A stretch of DNA of 63,984 nucleotides from Aurantimonas sp. 22II-16-19i. GTDB taxonomy: Bacteria; Pseudomonadota; Alphaproteobacteria; Rhizobiales; Rhizobiaceae. The DNA is taken from NCBI RefSeq assembly GCF_002088275.1, contig NZ_AQQS01000033.1, positions 1 through 63,984 on the forward strand. Direction: 5' to 3'. The notes beneath the pieces were generated by a model that was given only the letters and a program-made list of their open reading frames with translations, had not been told where the DNA came from and made no database searches. Made by a program: the position numbers and the translations under genes. Shown here piece after piece: positions 15,965 through 26,314 of this stretch (position 1 is its first letter; each line of letters starts with the position of its first letter).

Positions 15965-18900
15965 CTACGGCTCGTCGCCCGCCTCCTCCCTGTCGATCCG
16001 CCGCCGGCCCGACAGCGGCAGCGCGATCGTGCAGCGGACGCCGTCGTCCGTCAGTTCGTAGGTGGTGCGGGCACCGAGAGCATAGGGCAGCGCCTTCTCG
16101 ATCAGTTCCTGGCCATAGCCCTTTTGAACCGGCCTGCCCTCGTCCGGAGGCGCAGGCTTGCGGCCGGTCTCGGTCCAGTCGATGACCACATGCGGCGCAT
16201 CCTCGACGCTGTCCTCGTGCCAGCGGATCGCCAGATGCCCGTCGTCATTGGACAGCGCGCCATATTTGCGGGCGTTCGTCGCCAGCTCGTGCAGGCCGAG
16301 AGCAAGGGTCTGGACGGCGGTGTTGCGCAACGAGATCCGCGGCCCGTCGACGGTGACCCGCTTCTGCAGTTCCGCCGCGCCGAGCGCGTCGAGCTCGGCA
16401 GTGACGAGGGAGCGGATGGTGATCGGCTCCTCGCCGGAACGCGACAGCAGCCCCTGGACCCGCGACAGGGCCGCCAGGCGGTCGTTCAGCTTGTCCCGGA
16501 ACATTTCCAGGGTGCCGCTGCCCTTGATGGTCTGGCCGACGATGGAGCGCACGAGGGCGAGGAGGTTGCGCGTGCGATGCTGCAGCTCGGCGACCATGAC
16601 CCGCTGGCGCTCGGCCCATTCCCGCCGCTCCGTCGTCTCCTCGACGACGCCGATCATCCGCACAGGCTGGCCGTCGACACCGTAGTGGAAGCGGCCGCGC
16701 GCAAAGCACCAGCGGGTGGATCCGTCCGGGTGGATGACGCGGTATTCGTGCTCGAAGACATGGCGCTCCTCGCGTGAGGCCTCCAGCGCCCTCTCCAGCT
16801 CTTCCCGGTCCTCGGGATGGACGCGGCGCAGCCACGCCTCATCGCCCGGTTGGACCTCGCCGACGGCATAGCCGAGGACGCGGTACTGGTTGTCCGACCA
16901 TGTCGTCTCACCGGTCTCCAGATTGCTGTCCCACGTGCCGAGACCGCCCACCTCCAGGGCCAGCCGCAGGCGCTCCTCGCTGCCGCGCAGCGCCTCCGCG
17001 GCTTCCTTGCCTGCCGTCACGTCGCTCGCCGCGCCGAACCATTCCTCGATCGCGCCATCCTTGCCGAGCATCGGCACGGCCCGCGACTGCGTCCAGCCGA
17101 TGGTGCCATCGACGCGCCTGACACGATGCTCGAGGTCGAAGGGCTTCTTCTCCCGGATCGCCTCGTCGATCACCGACTGCACCCGTGGCCGATCCTCGGG
17201 CAGGATGTAGTTCTCCTGCCAGCGGGCATCTGCATCGTGCGTATCGGACAGGAAGCCGCCGCCGGTGAGCTGGCGCATCTGCTCCCATCCGGGGCTCATC
17301 CGATAGAGCACCTGCGAACTCGCCTGGACCAGCGCCCGGAAACTGCGTTCGGAATCCCGCAAGCCCATCTCCGCCTCGACCCAGTCGGTGATCTCGACGA
17401 AGGTCAGCACGGTGCCGCTGATGCGGTCCTCGATCGTCCGGTAGGGCCGCAGCCGCATCATGTACCAGCGGCCGTCCGTGCTGCCGATCTCGCTTTCCAC
17501 CGGCGTGAGGTCGCGCAACACCCGCTCGACGTCGGCCTCGATATTCTCGTAGGTCAGGCGGTGCGTGAAGTCGGTGATGGCGCGGCCGATGTCGCTCTCG
17601 GTGATGTTGAAGAGGTCGACCACCGGCGGCGTGAACATCCGGATCCGCAGCTTGGCGTCGAGGAACAGGGTGCCGATCTCGGTCGCCGCGGTCAGGTTCT
17701 TGAGGTCGCTGTGAGCCGCCGAGATGCTCTCGAGCTTGCCCTTGAGCTCGGCATTGACGGTCTGCAGCTCCTCGTTCATCGACTGCAGTTCCTCCTTCGA
17801 GGTCTCGAGTTCCTCGGCGGTCGAGCGGTACTCCTCGTTGATCGACTGCAGTTCCTCGTTCGCTGCCCGCAGGTCCTGGATCGAGACTTCCTGCTCGTTG
17901 CGGCTGGCGACCAGCGCTTCCCGGGCGCTCTTCAAATCGGCCTGCAGCCGCCGTGTCTCGGCTGGTACAGCCTCCGACCCGGAATCCGGCTCCTCGGCCG
18001 GCCCGCCGTCGAGGAAGAAGACCATCGCCTGCGCCGCCGGCTGGCCTTCCGCGGCGACCGGCGTCACATGCATCGAGACCCGGCGCCCTTCGCCGTCGAA
18101 AGAGACGGTCACCGGGTGGGTGAGGCTCGGCAGCTTCAGGTCGAAGGCGCGGTCGAGGGCCAGCTTCAGGTCGAGACGCAGCTCGGGACGCGCGACCGCC
18201 GAGAGGCGCGCGTTGAAGGGCCCGGCCGAGTGCTGGATGAAGCGCCCGGCCGTCGGTGACAGGTGAACGATGTTGTGACCTTCGTCGACGATGACGCTCG
18301 GTGGCGCGGCCTGTTCGAGCGCTGCCAGGTGGGACGCGGAGGAAGCGTCCTCGCGCCGGTCGCGTTGCGATGGCTCCTCGGCGCGCGAGCGGAAGGAGCC
18401 CGGCTGCGAGGGCAGTTGCGGCAGCAGCGGCAACCTGTGGGCGGCCCGCGGGCGGCTGCGGTAGAGCCGCGCCTCGCGGTCGACGGGAGTGAACATGTCC
18501 GTCGCCGCGTCCACCGTCTCGGCCGATCCGAGAAACAGGTAGCGGCCCGACTTCAGCCCGAAGTGGAACAGCGAGCAGAGCTGCTGCTGCAACGAGCGCT
18601 CCAGATAGATCAGGAGATTGCGGCAGACGATCAGGTCGAGCCGCATGAAGGGCGGGTCCTTCAAGACGCTGTGCGAGGCGAACAGAACGGTGTCGCGCAC
18701 CTCCCTGTGCACCCGGTAGTGCGTGCCCTCGTCGATGAAGAAGCGCTTCAGGCGCTCCTCGTGGACGTCTGCCTCGATCGAGCGCGGGTAGCGGCCCTCC
18801 CGCGCCGTCGCCAGCGCTCCTTCGTCAAGATCGGTGGCGACGATCTGGATCGGCACGTGCAGGCGGCGCCTCGCCGCCTCCTCCATGAGCAGGATGGCGA

Positions 18901-19873
18901 TGCTGAACGCCTCCTCGCCGGTCGCGCAGCCGACCGACCAGACCCGCAGTCCGTCCTCGGGTACATCCTCGAACAGCCGCGCCATCGCCTGTTGCCGCAA
19001 CACTTCGAAAGCCGGTGGGTCGCGGAAGAACCGGGTGACCGAGATCAACAGATCGGCAAAAAGCTGCTGCGCCTCTTCGGGCGTCTCGCGCAGGTGGGCG
19101 GCATATGCGTCGAGGCTGTCGACCCGGCAGACATGCATGCGGCGCAGGACCCGCCGCAGGACGGTGGCGCGCTTGTAGCTGCCGAAGTCGTGGCCGGTGT
19201 GGGCCCGCAGGTGGCCGACGACGCGCCTCAGGTCGTTGGCGGCACCGTCGAGATTCAGCGAGCGCACCGCCTCCTTGCTGCGGGCAACCTCGCCGATCCG
19301 CTCCACCAGCCGCGCGATCGGAGCGACGAAGTCGGCGACTCCGGTGGCGATGGCGTTGTGCGGCATCGAGGGGAACTCGGCCTCGGCGGGCTCCTGGACG
19401 AAGACGACGCCGCCCGCCTCCTTGATCGCGCGCACGCCCGTCGTCCCATCCGACCCGGCCCCGGTCAGGATCACCGCCATGCCGTCCCCGCGCGCCGCGG
19501 CGATCGAGCGAAAGAACATGTCGATCGGCGCCCGGCGCCCGCGCGGCACGCTGAACGGCCGTGCGGTGACGTTGTCGCCCTCGATCGCCAGCTCGCGGTC
19601 GGGCGGGATGACGTACACGCAATCGGGCCGCAGCGCCGGCCCATCCTCCACCTGGTGCACCGGCATGGTGGTGCAGATCGAGAGGATCTCGCTCATGGCG
19701 CTCGGCTGGTCGGGCGCCAAGTGCAGGATGACCACATAGGCAAGGCCGAGATCCGTCGGCAGTTGGCGGAACAGGCTGCGCAGCGCGGCGACCCCGCCGG
19801 CCGATGCGCCGATCGCGCAGACCGGCGTCAGCTGGTCCGCGCGCCCCGGCGGCGATGTGTCGACGTCAGCCAA
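15965..19873 (-). CDS. CheB-CheR-PAS-HWE hybrid histidine kinase
   Basis: This 1302-residue fusion starts with a CheB methylesterase domain without a receiver: Ser24 (GASAGG), His51 (ILHLAPDQ) and Asp142 (GAGSDGTTG). A CheR methyltransferase follows (about 215-470, SAM site WSVGCATGEEAFS), then a long coiled coil rich in Glu, Leu and Ser (about 640-720), three PAS-type domains, and a C-terminal HWE kinase with phospho-His in ELQHRTRNLLALVRS, N-box LHELATNARKYGAL and a WTE motif. A TTG start at 19873 follows GAGGAG by about 8 nt; an upstream in-frame extension is unlikely. It probably integrates sensing with phosphotransfer to a separate receiver, such as the one encoded just upstream. Confidence 0.85.
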   Translation of the reverse strand: MADVDTSPPGRADQLTPVCAIGASAGGVAALRSLFRQLPTDLGLAYVVILHLAPDQPSAMSEILSICTTMPVHQVEDGPALRPDCVYVIPPDRELAIEGDNVTARPFSVPRGRRAPIDMFFRSIAAARGDGMAVILTGAGSDGTTGVRAIKEAGGVVFVQEPAEAEFPSMPHNAIATGVADFVAPIARLVERIGEVARSKEAVRSLNLDGAANDLRRVVGHLRAHTGHDFGSYKRATVLRRVLRRMHVCRVDSLDAYAAHLRETPEEAQQLFADLLISVTRFFRDPPAFEVLRQQAMARLFEDVPEDGLRVWSVGCATGEEAFSIAILLMEEAARRRLHVPIQIVATDLDEGALATAREGRYPRSIEADVHEERLKRFFIDEGTHYRVHREVRDTVLFASHSVLKDPPFMRLDLIVCRNLLIYLERSLQQQLCSLFHFGLKSGRYLFLGSAETVDAATDMFTPVDREARLYRSRPRAAHRLPLLPQLPSQPGSFRSRAEEPSQRDRREDASSASHLAALEQAAPPSVIVDEGHNIVHLSPTAGRFIQHSAGPFNARLSAVARPELRLDLKLALDRAFDLKLPSLTHPVTVSFDGEGRRVSMHVTPVAAEGQPAAQAMVFFLDGGPAEEPDSGSEAVPAETRRLQADLKSAREALVASRNEQEVSIQDLRAANEELQSINEEYRSTAEELETSKEELQSMNEELQTVNAELKGKLESISAAHSDLKNLTAATEIGTLFLDAKLRIRMFTPPVVDLFNITESDIGRAITDFTHRLTYENIEADVERVLRDLTPVESEIGSTDGRWYMMRLRPYRTIEDRISGTVLTFVEITDWVEAEMGLRDSERSFRALVQASSQVLYRMSPGWEQMRQLTGGGFLSDTHDADARWQENYILPEDRPRVQSVIDEAIREKKPFDLEHRVRRVDGTIGWTQSRAVPMLGKDGAIEEWFGAASDVTAGKEAAEALRGSEERLRLALEVGGLGTWDSNLETGETTWSDNQYRVLGYAVGEVQPGDEAWLRRVHPEDREELERALEASREERHVFEHEYRVIHPDGSTRWCFARGRFHYGVDGQPVRMIGVVEETTERREWAERQRVMVAELQHRTRNLLALVRSIVGQTIKGSGTLEMFRDKLNDRLAALSRVQGLLSRSGEEPITIRSLVTAELDALGAAELQKRVTVDGPRISLRNTAVQTLALGLHELATNARKYGALSNDDGHLAIRWHEDSVEDAPHVVIDWTETGRKPAPPDEGRPVQKGYGQELIEKALPYALGARTTYELTDDGVRCTIALPLSGRRRIDREEAGDEP

Positions 19874-20094
19874 GGGGGAAACTCCTCGGAATAATATCTG
19901 GCGCCAGCGGCCCTCGCGCACTGTCGAGGGCACCGGCGGCACACGGGATCTGTGGCCGAGAGGCTCTGCCGGCCCCGGATGCGCATCGCAAGGCGGCGGC
20001 GACCCTATCCGTCCTGCGGGGCGGGCAAACACACCCCGCCTGGCGGCGGCGTGCGCCTCGGCCCGGCGGGACCCGACCGCAGCAGCTCAGTTCA

Positions 20095-20487
20095 TCAGGA
20101 TCCCTCCTTCGATGCGGCCATCGATTCCACGAGTTCCCCGGCGAGTTCGTCCGGATCGAACGGCTTCTGCCAACGCGGTCGGTCCCGATAGGCTTCGGGG
20201 ATCGCCGTCGGATCGTAGCCCGTTGCGAACACGTAGGGAATCGCTCGCCGCGACAGTTCGTCGGCGACGGAATAGATCGCTTCCCCATGCAGGTTGATGT
20301 CGAGCACCGCCAGGTCGACCACCTCGGTCTCCCGCAGCCGCTCCATGGCTTCCTCCTTCGTGCCGACCGGCCCGATCACGCGGGCGCCCAGCTTTTCCAG
20401 AGCGTCAGTGATGTCCTTGGCGATGTAGTATTCGTCCTCGACGACGAGCACCCTCTTGCCAAGCAGTCCCTTCTCCCCGCCGTCCAC
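20095..20487 (-). CDS. Single-domain response regulator
   Basis: The 130-residue protein is a lone receiver domain. It has the acidic pair (VVEDEYYIAKD), phosphoacceptor Asp in AVLDINLHGE, a conserved Thr/Ala position (VFATGYDP) and the Lys of WQKPFDPDELA. It has no output domain. Such receivers pair with HWE kinases in alphaproteobacteria. The gene lies 221 bp upstream of, and on the same strand as, the CheB-CheR-HWE hybrid, so it is the likely phosphotransfer partner. The ATG start is preceded by a weak ribosome site; an alternative start at the in-frame GTG is less likely. Confidence 0.85.
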   Translation of the reverse strand: MDGGEKGLLGKRVLVVEDEYYIAKDITDALEKLGARVIGPVGTKEEAMERLRETEVVDLAVLDINLHGEAIYSVADELSRRAIPYVFATGYDPTAIPEAYRDRPRWQKPFDPDELAGELVESMAASKEGS

Positions 20488-20630
20488 GTATCACCCCTCC
20501 ATACGACGACAAGCGCCCACTACTCTCCGATACAACCGAAAAATGGCGGCGCCGTTTGAAATTCTTCCGGTCGTCTCAACATTACATTTCAACATGGTGC
20601 AATTTCTCAGGACATGGAAGCGAATGCGAC

Positions 20631-21374
20631 GTGAAAAACTCTCGCCTGGTCCGTAAACTCGGGCACTTCACCCGGCTTTCGCAAGATGACAAGGAAGTGC
20701 TCGAGGCTCTCTGCCGCTCCCGTCCTCGCCGCTTCGGCCCGCGCGACACGATCATCGGCGAGGGTGAGCGCCCCCAGACGGTCAGCCTGTTTCTGGACGG
20801 CTGGGCTTGCCGGCACAAGGGTCTGGAGGACGGCCGACGCCAGATCATATCGCTGTTTCTTCCGGGTGATCTCTGCGACATCAACATCTTCATCCTGAAG
20901 CAGATGGACCATTCGATCTCGGCCGTCACGCCGGTCACGGTGGCGGAGGTCACCCGCGAGATGTTCGAAGCGATCGTCGAAGGCCATCCGAGGATTGCCC
21001 AGGCCCTGTGGTGGGAGAGCCTCGTCAGCGCGGCGATCCAGCGGGAGTGGACGACAAGCCTCGGCCAGCGGGACGCCAAGGAGCGCATCAGTCACCTCCT
21101 GTGCGAACTCTATGTGCGCCTCGATTGCGTCGGGCTGGTCGAGCGGTGCAGCTGCCAGCTCCCGCTCTCGCAAGCTGAGATCGGCGAGATGACCGGGCTG
21201 ACGGCCGTCAGCGTCAACCGCGTGCTGCAGGATCTCCGGCATGCCGGCCTGATCGATCTGAAGAGCAGGGTCCTCACCATCCACGATCTCCCGGCGCTCG
21301 AACGGATCGCACTGTTCAACGCGAACTACCTGCATCTCGAAGGCGAAGGCAAGCATCTGGCGGCCAATCAATAG
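20631..21374 (+). CDS. Crp/Fnr-family transcriptional regulator
   Basis: The 247-residue protein has an N-terminal cyclic-nucleotide-binding-type beta barrel (about residues 15-125, with FGPRDTIIGEGERPQ and LFLPGDLCDINIF) and a C-terminal winged helix (about 150-225) with the recognition segment LSQAEIGEMTGLTAVSVNRVL. There is no Fnr-type N-terminal cysteine cluster, so it is not an oxygen-sensing Fnr. It resembles the many Crp-like regulators found next to HWE kinases in Rhizobiales. A GTG start at 20631 was taken because family homology begins there. A longer frame from 20556 adds an AT-rich, unlikely N-terminus. It lies 136 bp from the next kinase gene. Confidence 0.85.
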   Translation: MKNSRLVRKLGHFTRLSQDDKEVLEALCRSRPRRFGPRDTIIGEGERPQTVSLFLDGWACRHKGLEDGRRQIISLFLPGDLCDINIFILKQMDHSISAVTPVTVAEVTREMFEAIVEGHPRIAQALWWESLVSAAIQREWTTSLGQRDAKERISHLLCELYVRLDCVGLVERCSCQLPLSQAEIGEMTGLTAVSVNRVLQDLRHAGLIDLKSRVLTIHDLPALERIALFNANYLHLEGEGKHLAANQ

Positions 21375-21510
21375 ACGCGCACGCAAGTCTTTGCCTCAAT
21401 TGTCGAACAATCCAACGGCCGTTCCGTTGCCGCTCGAGCAAGGAGAAACTGCGAGTTTGACGACTTGGAACGACGACGAGCGGCGGGCCAGACGCGACCG
21501 GGAGAATGAC

Positions 21511-23391
21511 ATGCCGGGCATCAGCCCAGATTTCGATTGGTCGAGCACGCCGCTCGGGCCGATCGAGTCCTGGCCGGGAGCGCTAGTCGAGGCCGTGCGA
21601 CAGCAGCTTGACAGCAGGAGCGGGACCGACCGCCCCGCGAGCGTCCGCGCGCGCCATGACGCCCTGTGCAGGGCGATCGAGCAGGGTTTCTGCGTCATCC
21701 AGATGATCGTCGACGAACAGGGCGAACCGGTCGACTACCGCTTCCTGGAAATCAACGAGGCATTCGGCCGCCAGGCGGGCGTTGCCGACATCGTCGGGCG
21801 GACGAGGCGCTCGCTCGGCTCGGAACCGGCAGCCATCCAGTTCGAGACCCTCGCCCGTGTCGCCCGAACCGGCGTGCCCGAACCTGTGGACTGCCCTCTG
21901 GCTGAGACCCGGCCACATCTGGAGGCACGAGCCTTCCGGATCGAAGGACCCAGGGACGATACGCTCGGGATCCTGTCCAGAGACATCACCCATCAGAGGC
22001 GCGCCGACGATGAACTGACGGAAAGCGCCGAGAGTCTGCGCCTGATCGTGGAGAACGCGCGCAACTACGCGATCTTCACCACCGACCCGCGAGGGCTGGT
22101 GACCGCGTGGTATGCCAGCGCCGCGGCGATCTTCGGCTACAGCGCCGACGAGATCCTCGGACGCGATTCGCAGATTCTCTTCACCCCGGACGATCAGGAG
22201 GCGGGCGAGCCAGGAGCGGATTTGGTGCGAGCCGGGGAAGAGGGTCGTGCCCTCAACGTGCGCTGGCACGTGCGCGCCGACGGCAGCCGGGTCTTCATCG
22301 AAGGGATGGTTGCTCCCCTTCGGGGTGCCGGCGGCGAGCTGCGGGGCTTTCTGAAGATCGGCCAAGACGTGACCGAGCGGGAACGGGGACAGGCGGAACT
22401 GCGCGAGAGCCGTCGCCGGCTCAGCACTCTCATGGAGGGCATCCCGCAGCTGGTCTGGCGCGGCAAGGACGACGGCGAATGGACCTGGGCGAGCCCGCAA
22501 TGGGTCGATTTCACGGGCCTGTCCGTCGAGGCGAGCCGCGGCCGCGGCTGGCTGGAGGCCGTCCACCCGGCCGACCGCGGGGCTGCCATCGCCGCCTGGA
22601 GCGTGGCTCGCGATCAGCTCGGCTTCCGTGCCGACTACCGCATCCGTGAGGCTGCGACCGGCCGCTATCGCTGGTTCAAGACCCGCGCCACGCCTTCGAT
22701 GGAGGAGGACGGAACGACGCTGGAGTGGCTCGGAACCTCCACCGACGTCGACGATCTCCGTCGCCTGCGCGAACACGAACGGCTGCTCCTCGCCGAACTC
22801 CAGCACCGCGTCCGCAACACCCTGTCGGTGATCCGTTCGATCGCCCGCCGAACCGCCGAGACGAGCGAGAGCGTCGAGGACTACGCCATGCATCTCGACG
22901 GGCGGATCGACGCCTTTGCGCGGGTGCAGACGGCGGTGACACGGGATCCTTCCATCGGCGTCTCGCTGCTCAACCTCGTCGCCGAGGAACTCGTCGCCGC
23001 CACCGCCCGCGAAGGCGAGAACGTCACGATCGCAGGCCCGGGCGTGCGCCTGCCGGCGAAGGAAGCCGAAACCTTCGGCCTGGCGGTGCACGAACTGACG
23101 ACCAACGCGATCAAGTTCGGCGCGCTGTCGCAGCCCGAAGGGCACATCGACATTCGCTGGGAGGTCAGCGATCTCGAGGAAGCCGATGCTTGCGTCCTGC
23201 GCTTCATCTGGAAGGAGAGCGGCGTCGACCTCGATCCGGACTCGCCCCGGCGCCGGGGCTTCGGCACCGAGCTTCTGGAACGGACGCTGAGCTATCAGCT
23301 GCGGGCCCGCGCCGAGCAGGTCTTCGAGCCGGACGGCGTGCGCTGCACCATCATCATGCCGCTGCCGGGAGCGGGCGAGATCAACGGCTGA
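21511..23391 (+). CDS. PAS-domain HWE-family sensor histidine kinase
   Basis: About 626 residues long and soluble, it opens with the segment FDWSSTPLGPIESWP found at the front of many HWE kinases. Three PAS/PAC units follow (about 70-180, 190-310 and 320-430), then an HWE kinase with phospho-His in ELQHRVRNTLSVIRSI, N-box VHELTTNAIKFGALS and a WKE motif. The ATG at 21511 has GGGAG 6 nt upstream; in-frame TTG starts at 21457 (AGGAG upstream) and 21391 remain possible. No membrane helices are seen, so it should sense an internal cue such as light or redox. The first PAS-like unit lacks an obvious flavin-binding cysteine motif. Confidence 0.87.
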   Translation: MPGISPDFDWSSTPLGPIESWPGALVEAVRQQLDSRSGTDRPASVRARHDALCRAIEQGFCVIQMIVDEQGEPVDYRFLEINEAFGRQAGVADIVGRTRRSLGSEPAAIQFETLARVARTGVPEPVDCPLAETRPHLEARAFRIEGPRDDTLGILSRDITHQRRADDELTESAESLRLIVENARNYAIFTTDPRGLVTAWYASAAAIFGYSADEILGRDSQILFTPDDQEAGEPGADLVRAGEEGRALNVRWHVRADGSRVFIEGMVAPLRGAGGELRGFLKIGQDVTERERGQAELRESRRRLSTLMEGIPQLVWRGKDDGEWTWASPQWVDFTGLSVEASRGRGWLEAVHPADRGAAIAAWSVARDQLGFRADYRIREAATGRYRWFKTRATPSMEEDGTTLEWLGTSTDVDDLRRLREHERLLLAELQHRVRNTLSVIRSIARRTAETSESVEDYAMHLDGRIDAFARVQTAVTRDPSIGVSLLNLVAEELVAATAREGENVTIAGPGVRLPAKEAETFGLAVHELTTNAIKFGALSQPEGHIDIRWEVSDLEEADACVLRFIWKESGVDLDPDSPRRRGFGTELLERTLSYQLRARAEQVFEPDGVRCTIIMPLPGAGEING

Positions 23392-23474
23392 AGCGCCGGG
23401 GCAGCCCCCCGCGGCGAGAGGTCCGGCAGGGGTCCGGAGCCATCGCCCCTACACTTGCAAGCCGCCCGGCGATG

Positions 23475-25784
23475 TCACTTGCGCTTCTTTGCGGCCGCGA
23501 GCGCCGCGCCGAGCGCGCCCTGGGAAGGCGGCTCCGCCTTTCGCGGCGGCACAACCTCCCGCCCCTTCGCCGCATGGGCAGGCCCCGCCGGCCGCTCCGC
23601 CGCCGGGGCGGGCATCTCGCTGCGCATCGTCAGCGAGATCCGCTTGCGCTTCACGTCGACATCGACGACCCGCACCCGTACCACCTGCCCGGTCTTCACC
23701 ACCTCGGCGGGATCCTTCACGAAGCGATCGGCGAGTTGCGAGACGTGGACGAGCCCGTCCTGGTGGACGCCGACATCGACGAAGGCGCCGAAAGCCGCGA
23801 CGTTGGTGACCGTTCCCTCCAGCGACATGCCGGGCTTCAGGTCGGAGATCTCGTTCACCCCTTCGGCGAAGGCCGCCGTGCGGAACGCCGGACGCGGATC
23901 GCGGCCCGGCTTTTCCAGCTCGCCGATGATGTCGCGAACCGTCGGCAGGCCGAAGCCCTCGCCGACGAAGCGCTGAGGGTCGAGCGACTTCAGCGCCGAG
24001 GGATCGCGCATCACCGACGAAACGTCGGTGCCGAGCGCGGCGACGATGCGGCGCGCCACCGGATAGGCCTCGGGATGGACGGCCGACCCGTCGAGGGGTT
24101 CCGGCCCGCCGGCGATGCGAAGGAATCCGGCGCATTGCTCGAAGGCCTTCGGGCCGAGGCGCGGCACGTCGAGCAGCCTGCGGCGAACGGCGAACGGCCC
24201 TTCGCGGTCGCGGTGCGCGACGATCGCCTCGGCCAGGGACGGCCCGAGCCCCGCGACGCGCGAGAGCAGCGCGGCGGAGGCGGTGTTCAGATCGACGCCG
24301 ACGGCATTCACCGCGTCCTCGACGACCGTGTCGAGGGCCTTCGACAGCCGTGACTGGTCGACATCGTGCTGATATTGGCCGACGCCGATCGCCTTGGGGT
24401 CGACCTTGATCAGTTCGGAGAGCGGATCCTGCAGGCGCCGCGCGATCGACACCGCGCCGCGGATCGACACGTCGACATCCGGCATCTCCTTCGACGCCAG
24501 TTCCGAGGCGGAATAGACGGAGGCGCCCGCCTCGCTGACCACCGTCTTGATCGGCTTGCGGCCAGGCAGTCCCTTGATGACGTCCGCCACCAGTTGCTCG
24601 GTCTCGCGGCTGGCGGTGCCGTTGCCGATGGCGATCAACTCGATGCCGTGCCTGGCGACGAGCTCGGCGAGCCTGGCGGAGGCGCCGGCGACGTCGTTGC
24701 GCGGCTGGAAGGGGTAGATCGTCGCGCTGTCCACGTGCCGGCCGGTCGCGTCGATGACAGCGACCTTGACGCCGGTGCGGATGCCGGGATCGAGACCCAT
24801 GGTCGCCTTGGCGCCCGCCGGCGCGGCGAGAAGGAGATCCTTCAGGTTGCGCGCGAAGACGCGGATCGCCTCGCCGTCCGCGCCCTCCTTCATCATCGAC
24901 ATCATCTGTGCGGTCAGGTTCGGCCGGATCTTCACCCGCCAGGCCCAGCGCACCACCCCGAGCAGCCACTCGTCGGCGGCGCGTCCGCCGGCCGTCGGAA
25001 TGGCGTTGTGGCGGGCGACCATCGCCTCGACCGGCTTGATGCTGGAGGGATCGTCGGCATCGACCTCGATGTCGACGGTGACGACGCCTTCGTTCTGGGC
25101 GCGCAGCAGCGCCAGGACGCGGTGGCTGGGCGCGCTCGCCCACTTTTCCGTATGATCGAAGTAATCGGCGAACTTGGCGCCTTCGTCTTCCTTGCCCTTC
25201 ACCACGCGTGCGCGAAGCTGCGCCCTGGCGACCAGATGGTTGCGGATCTCGCCGACCAGCGCCGGGTTCTCGGCCATGGTCTCGCCGAGGATGTCGCGCG
25301 CGCCCTCGAGCGCCGCCTTGACGTCCGGCACGTCGGCCGTGACGAAGGAAGCGGCCAGCCGCGCCGGATCGACGGAACGATCCGCCAGGATACGCTCGGC
25401 GAGCGGTCCGAGGCCCTTTTCGCGCGCGGCATCGGCCCGGTTGCGACGCTTGGGCCGGTAGGGAAGATAGACGTCCTCCAGCTCGACCCGGCTGGCAGCG
25501 TTCATCACCGCAGCGGTCAGCGCCTCGTCCAGCTTGCCCTGCTCGCGAATGGATTTCAGCACCGCCTGCCGCCGCGCCTCGAGCTCCCGCAGATAGGTCA
25601 GCCGCGTCTCGAGGGTGCGCAGCTGGACGTCGTCGAGCCCGCCGGTCGCCTCCTTGCGGTAGCGGGCGATGAAGGGAACCGTCGCCCCGCCGTCGAGAAG
25701 CCCGACCGCCGCCGCGACCTGTTCTATGCGCGCGCCGATCTCGCGGGCGATGGTCGTCTCGAGCGATGGTCGCGTTCCGGTCAT
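23475..25784 (-). CDS. tex: Transcription accessory protein Tex
   Basis: The 769-residue protein is a full-length Tex, a nucleic-acid-binding factor tied to transcription and stress tolerance. It has the N-terminal helical domain (ATVPFIARYRKEATGGLDD), the YqgF/RuvC-like domain (LGLDPGIRTGVKVAVID), helix-hairpin-helix repeats (TASAALLSRVAGLGPSLA) and a C-terminal S1 RNA-binding domain at about residues 650-720 (GTVTNVAAFGAFVDVGVHQDG). A basic, Ala- and Pro-rich tail ends KKRK. It is a core gene and stands alone here. Confidence 0.95.
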   Translation of the reverse strand: MTGTRPSLETTIAREIGARIEQVAAAVGLLDGGATVPFIARYRKEATGGLDDVQLRTLETRLTYLRELEARRQAVLKSIREQGKLDEALTAAVMNAASRVELEDVYLPYRPKRRNRADAAREKGLGPLAERILADRSVDPARLAASFVTADVPDVKAALEGARDILGETMAENPALVGEIRNHLVARAQLRARVVKGKEDEGAKFADYFDHTEKWASAPSHRVLALLRAQNEGVVTVDIEVDADDPSSIKPVEAMVARHNAIPTAGGRAADEWLLGVVRWAWRVKIRPNLTAQMMSMMKEGADGEAIRVFARNLKDLLLAAPAGAKATMGLDPGIRTGVKVAVIDATGRHVDSATIYPFQPRNDVAGASARLAELVARHGIELIAIGNGTASRETEQLVADVIKGLPGRKPIKTVVSEAGASVYSASELASKEMPDVDVSIRGAVSIARRLQDPLSELIKVDPKAIGVGQYQHDVDQSRLSKALDTVVEDAVNAVGVDLNTASAALLSRVAGLGPSLAEAIVAHRDREGPFAVRRRLLDVPRLGPKAFEQCAGFLRIAGGPEPLDGSAVHPEAYPVARRIVAALGTDVSSVMRDPSALKSLDPQRFVGEGFGLPTVRDIIGELEKPGRDPRPAFRTAAFAEGVNEISDLKPGMSLEGTVTNVAAFGAFVDVGVHQDGLVHVSQLADRFVKDPAEVVKTGQVVRVRVVDVDVKRKRISLTMRSEMPAPAAERPAGPAHAAKGREVVPPRKAEPPSQGALGAALAAAKKRK

Positions 25785-26314
25785 GGTGATCCTCTCGTGG
25801 AAAGCCGCAAGGCTTCTGATCGAACGCCCGAGGCCGGACGCCGGTTCTTACGGCTACCATTCGTGCCTTTCGAAGGCACCATCAATCCGCCGCCGGTGGC
25901 GAATGGGATCGGTCGAGAGTGGCCATCCGAGGGGCGGCGGTTCGACGGCCAGCGTGCGGGACGCAACAGTCCTTCGCCGCCACGACCGCTCGATGGTCTT
26001 CCGGCAGCCGGGCGCGAAGGGGCACGGCAAGCGTATAGCGAAACTAACACACGCTTCAGATATCCGGCATTTTGCTTCGGATCAGCCCCTCTTACCATCC
26101 GAGCCATCACAACGTTCGCGAGAATGACGATGGTCGAGGAAGCAAGCCAATCGTTCCGTCCCTCTCGGTCGGAGCCTTTTCCCGAAACTCCCAATTGCAT
26201 CGCGTCCGGACGCGTCTGCCCGCATTCGGCGAGCTGCCGGACGGTGCAGCGCTGGCGCGAGACGACACAGGCCGCGCGGCCGGCCGCACCGGCGATGGCG
26301 GAGGCATGTTGACG
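25785..26314. other. Promoter region between tex and the HAD gene
   Basis: About 530 bases lie between divergent genes. The part around 26030-26110 is AT-richer and is the likely site of the promoter for the operon starting at 26315. The HAD reading frame stays open upstream to 26072, but those residues have no family match and no ribosome site. No other gene is credible. Confidence 0.5.

Noticed and set aside
24366-26312. Plus-strand frame of 648 residues opposite tex
   Set aside because: Antisense to a full-length Tex; composition is not protein-like.
26072-26314. N-terminal extension of the HAD protein
   Set aside because: No family similarity and no ribosome site; the family motif starts soon after 26315.
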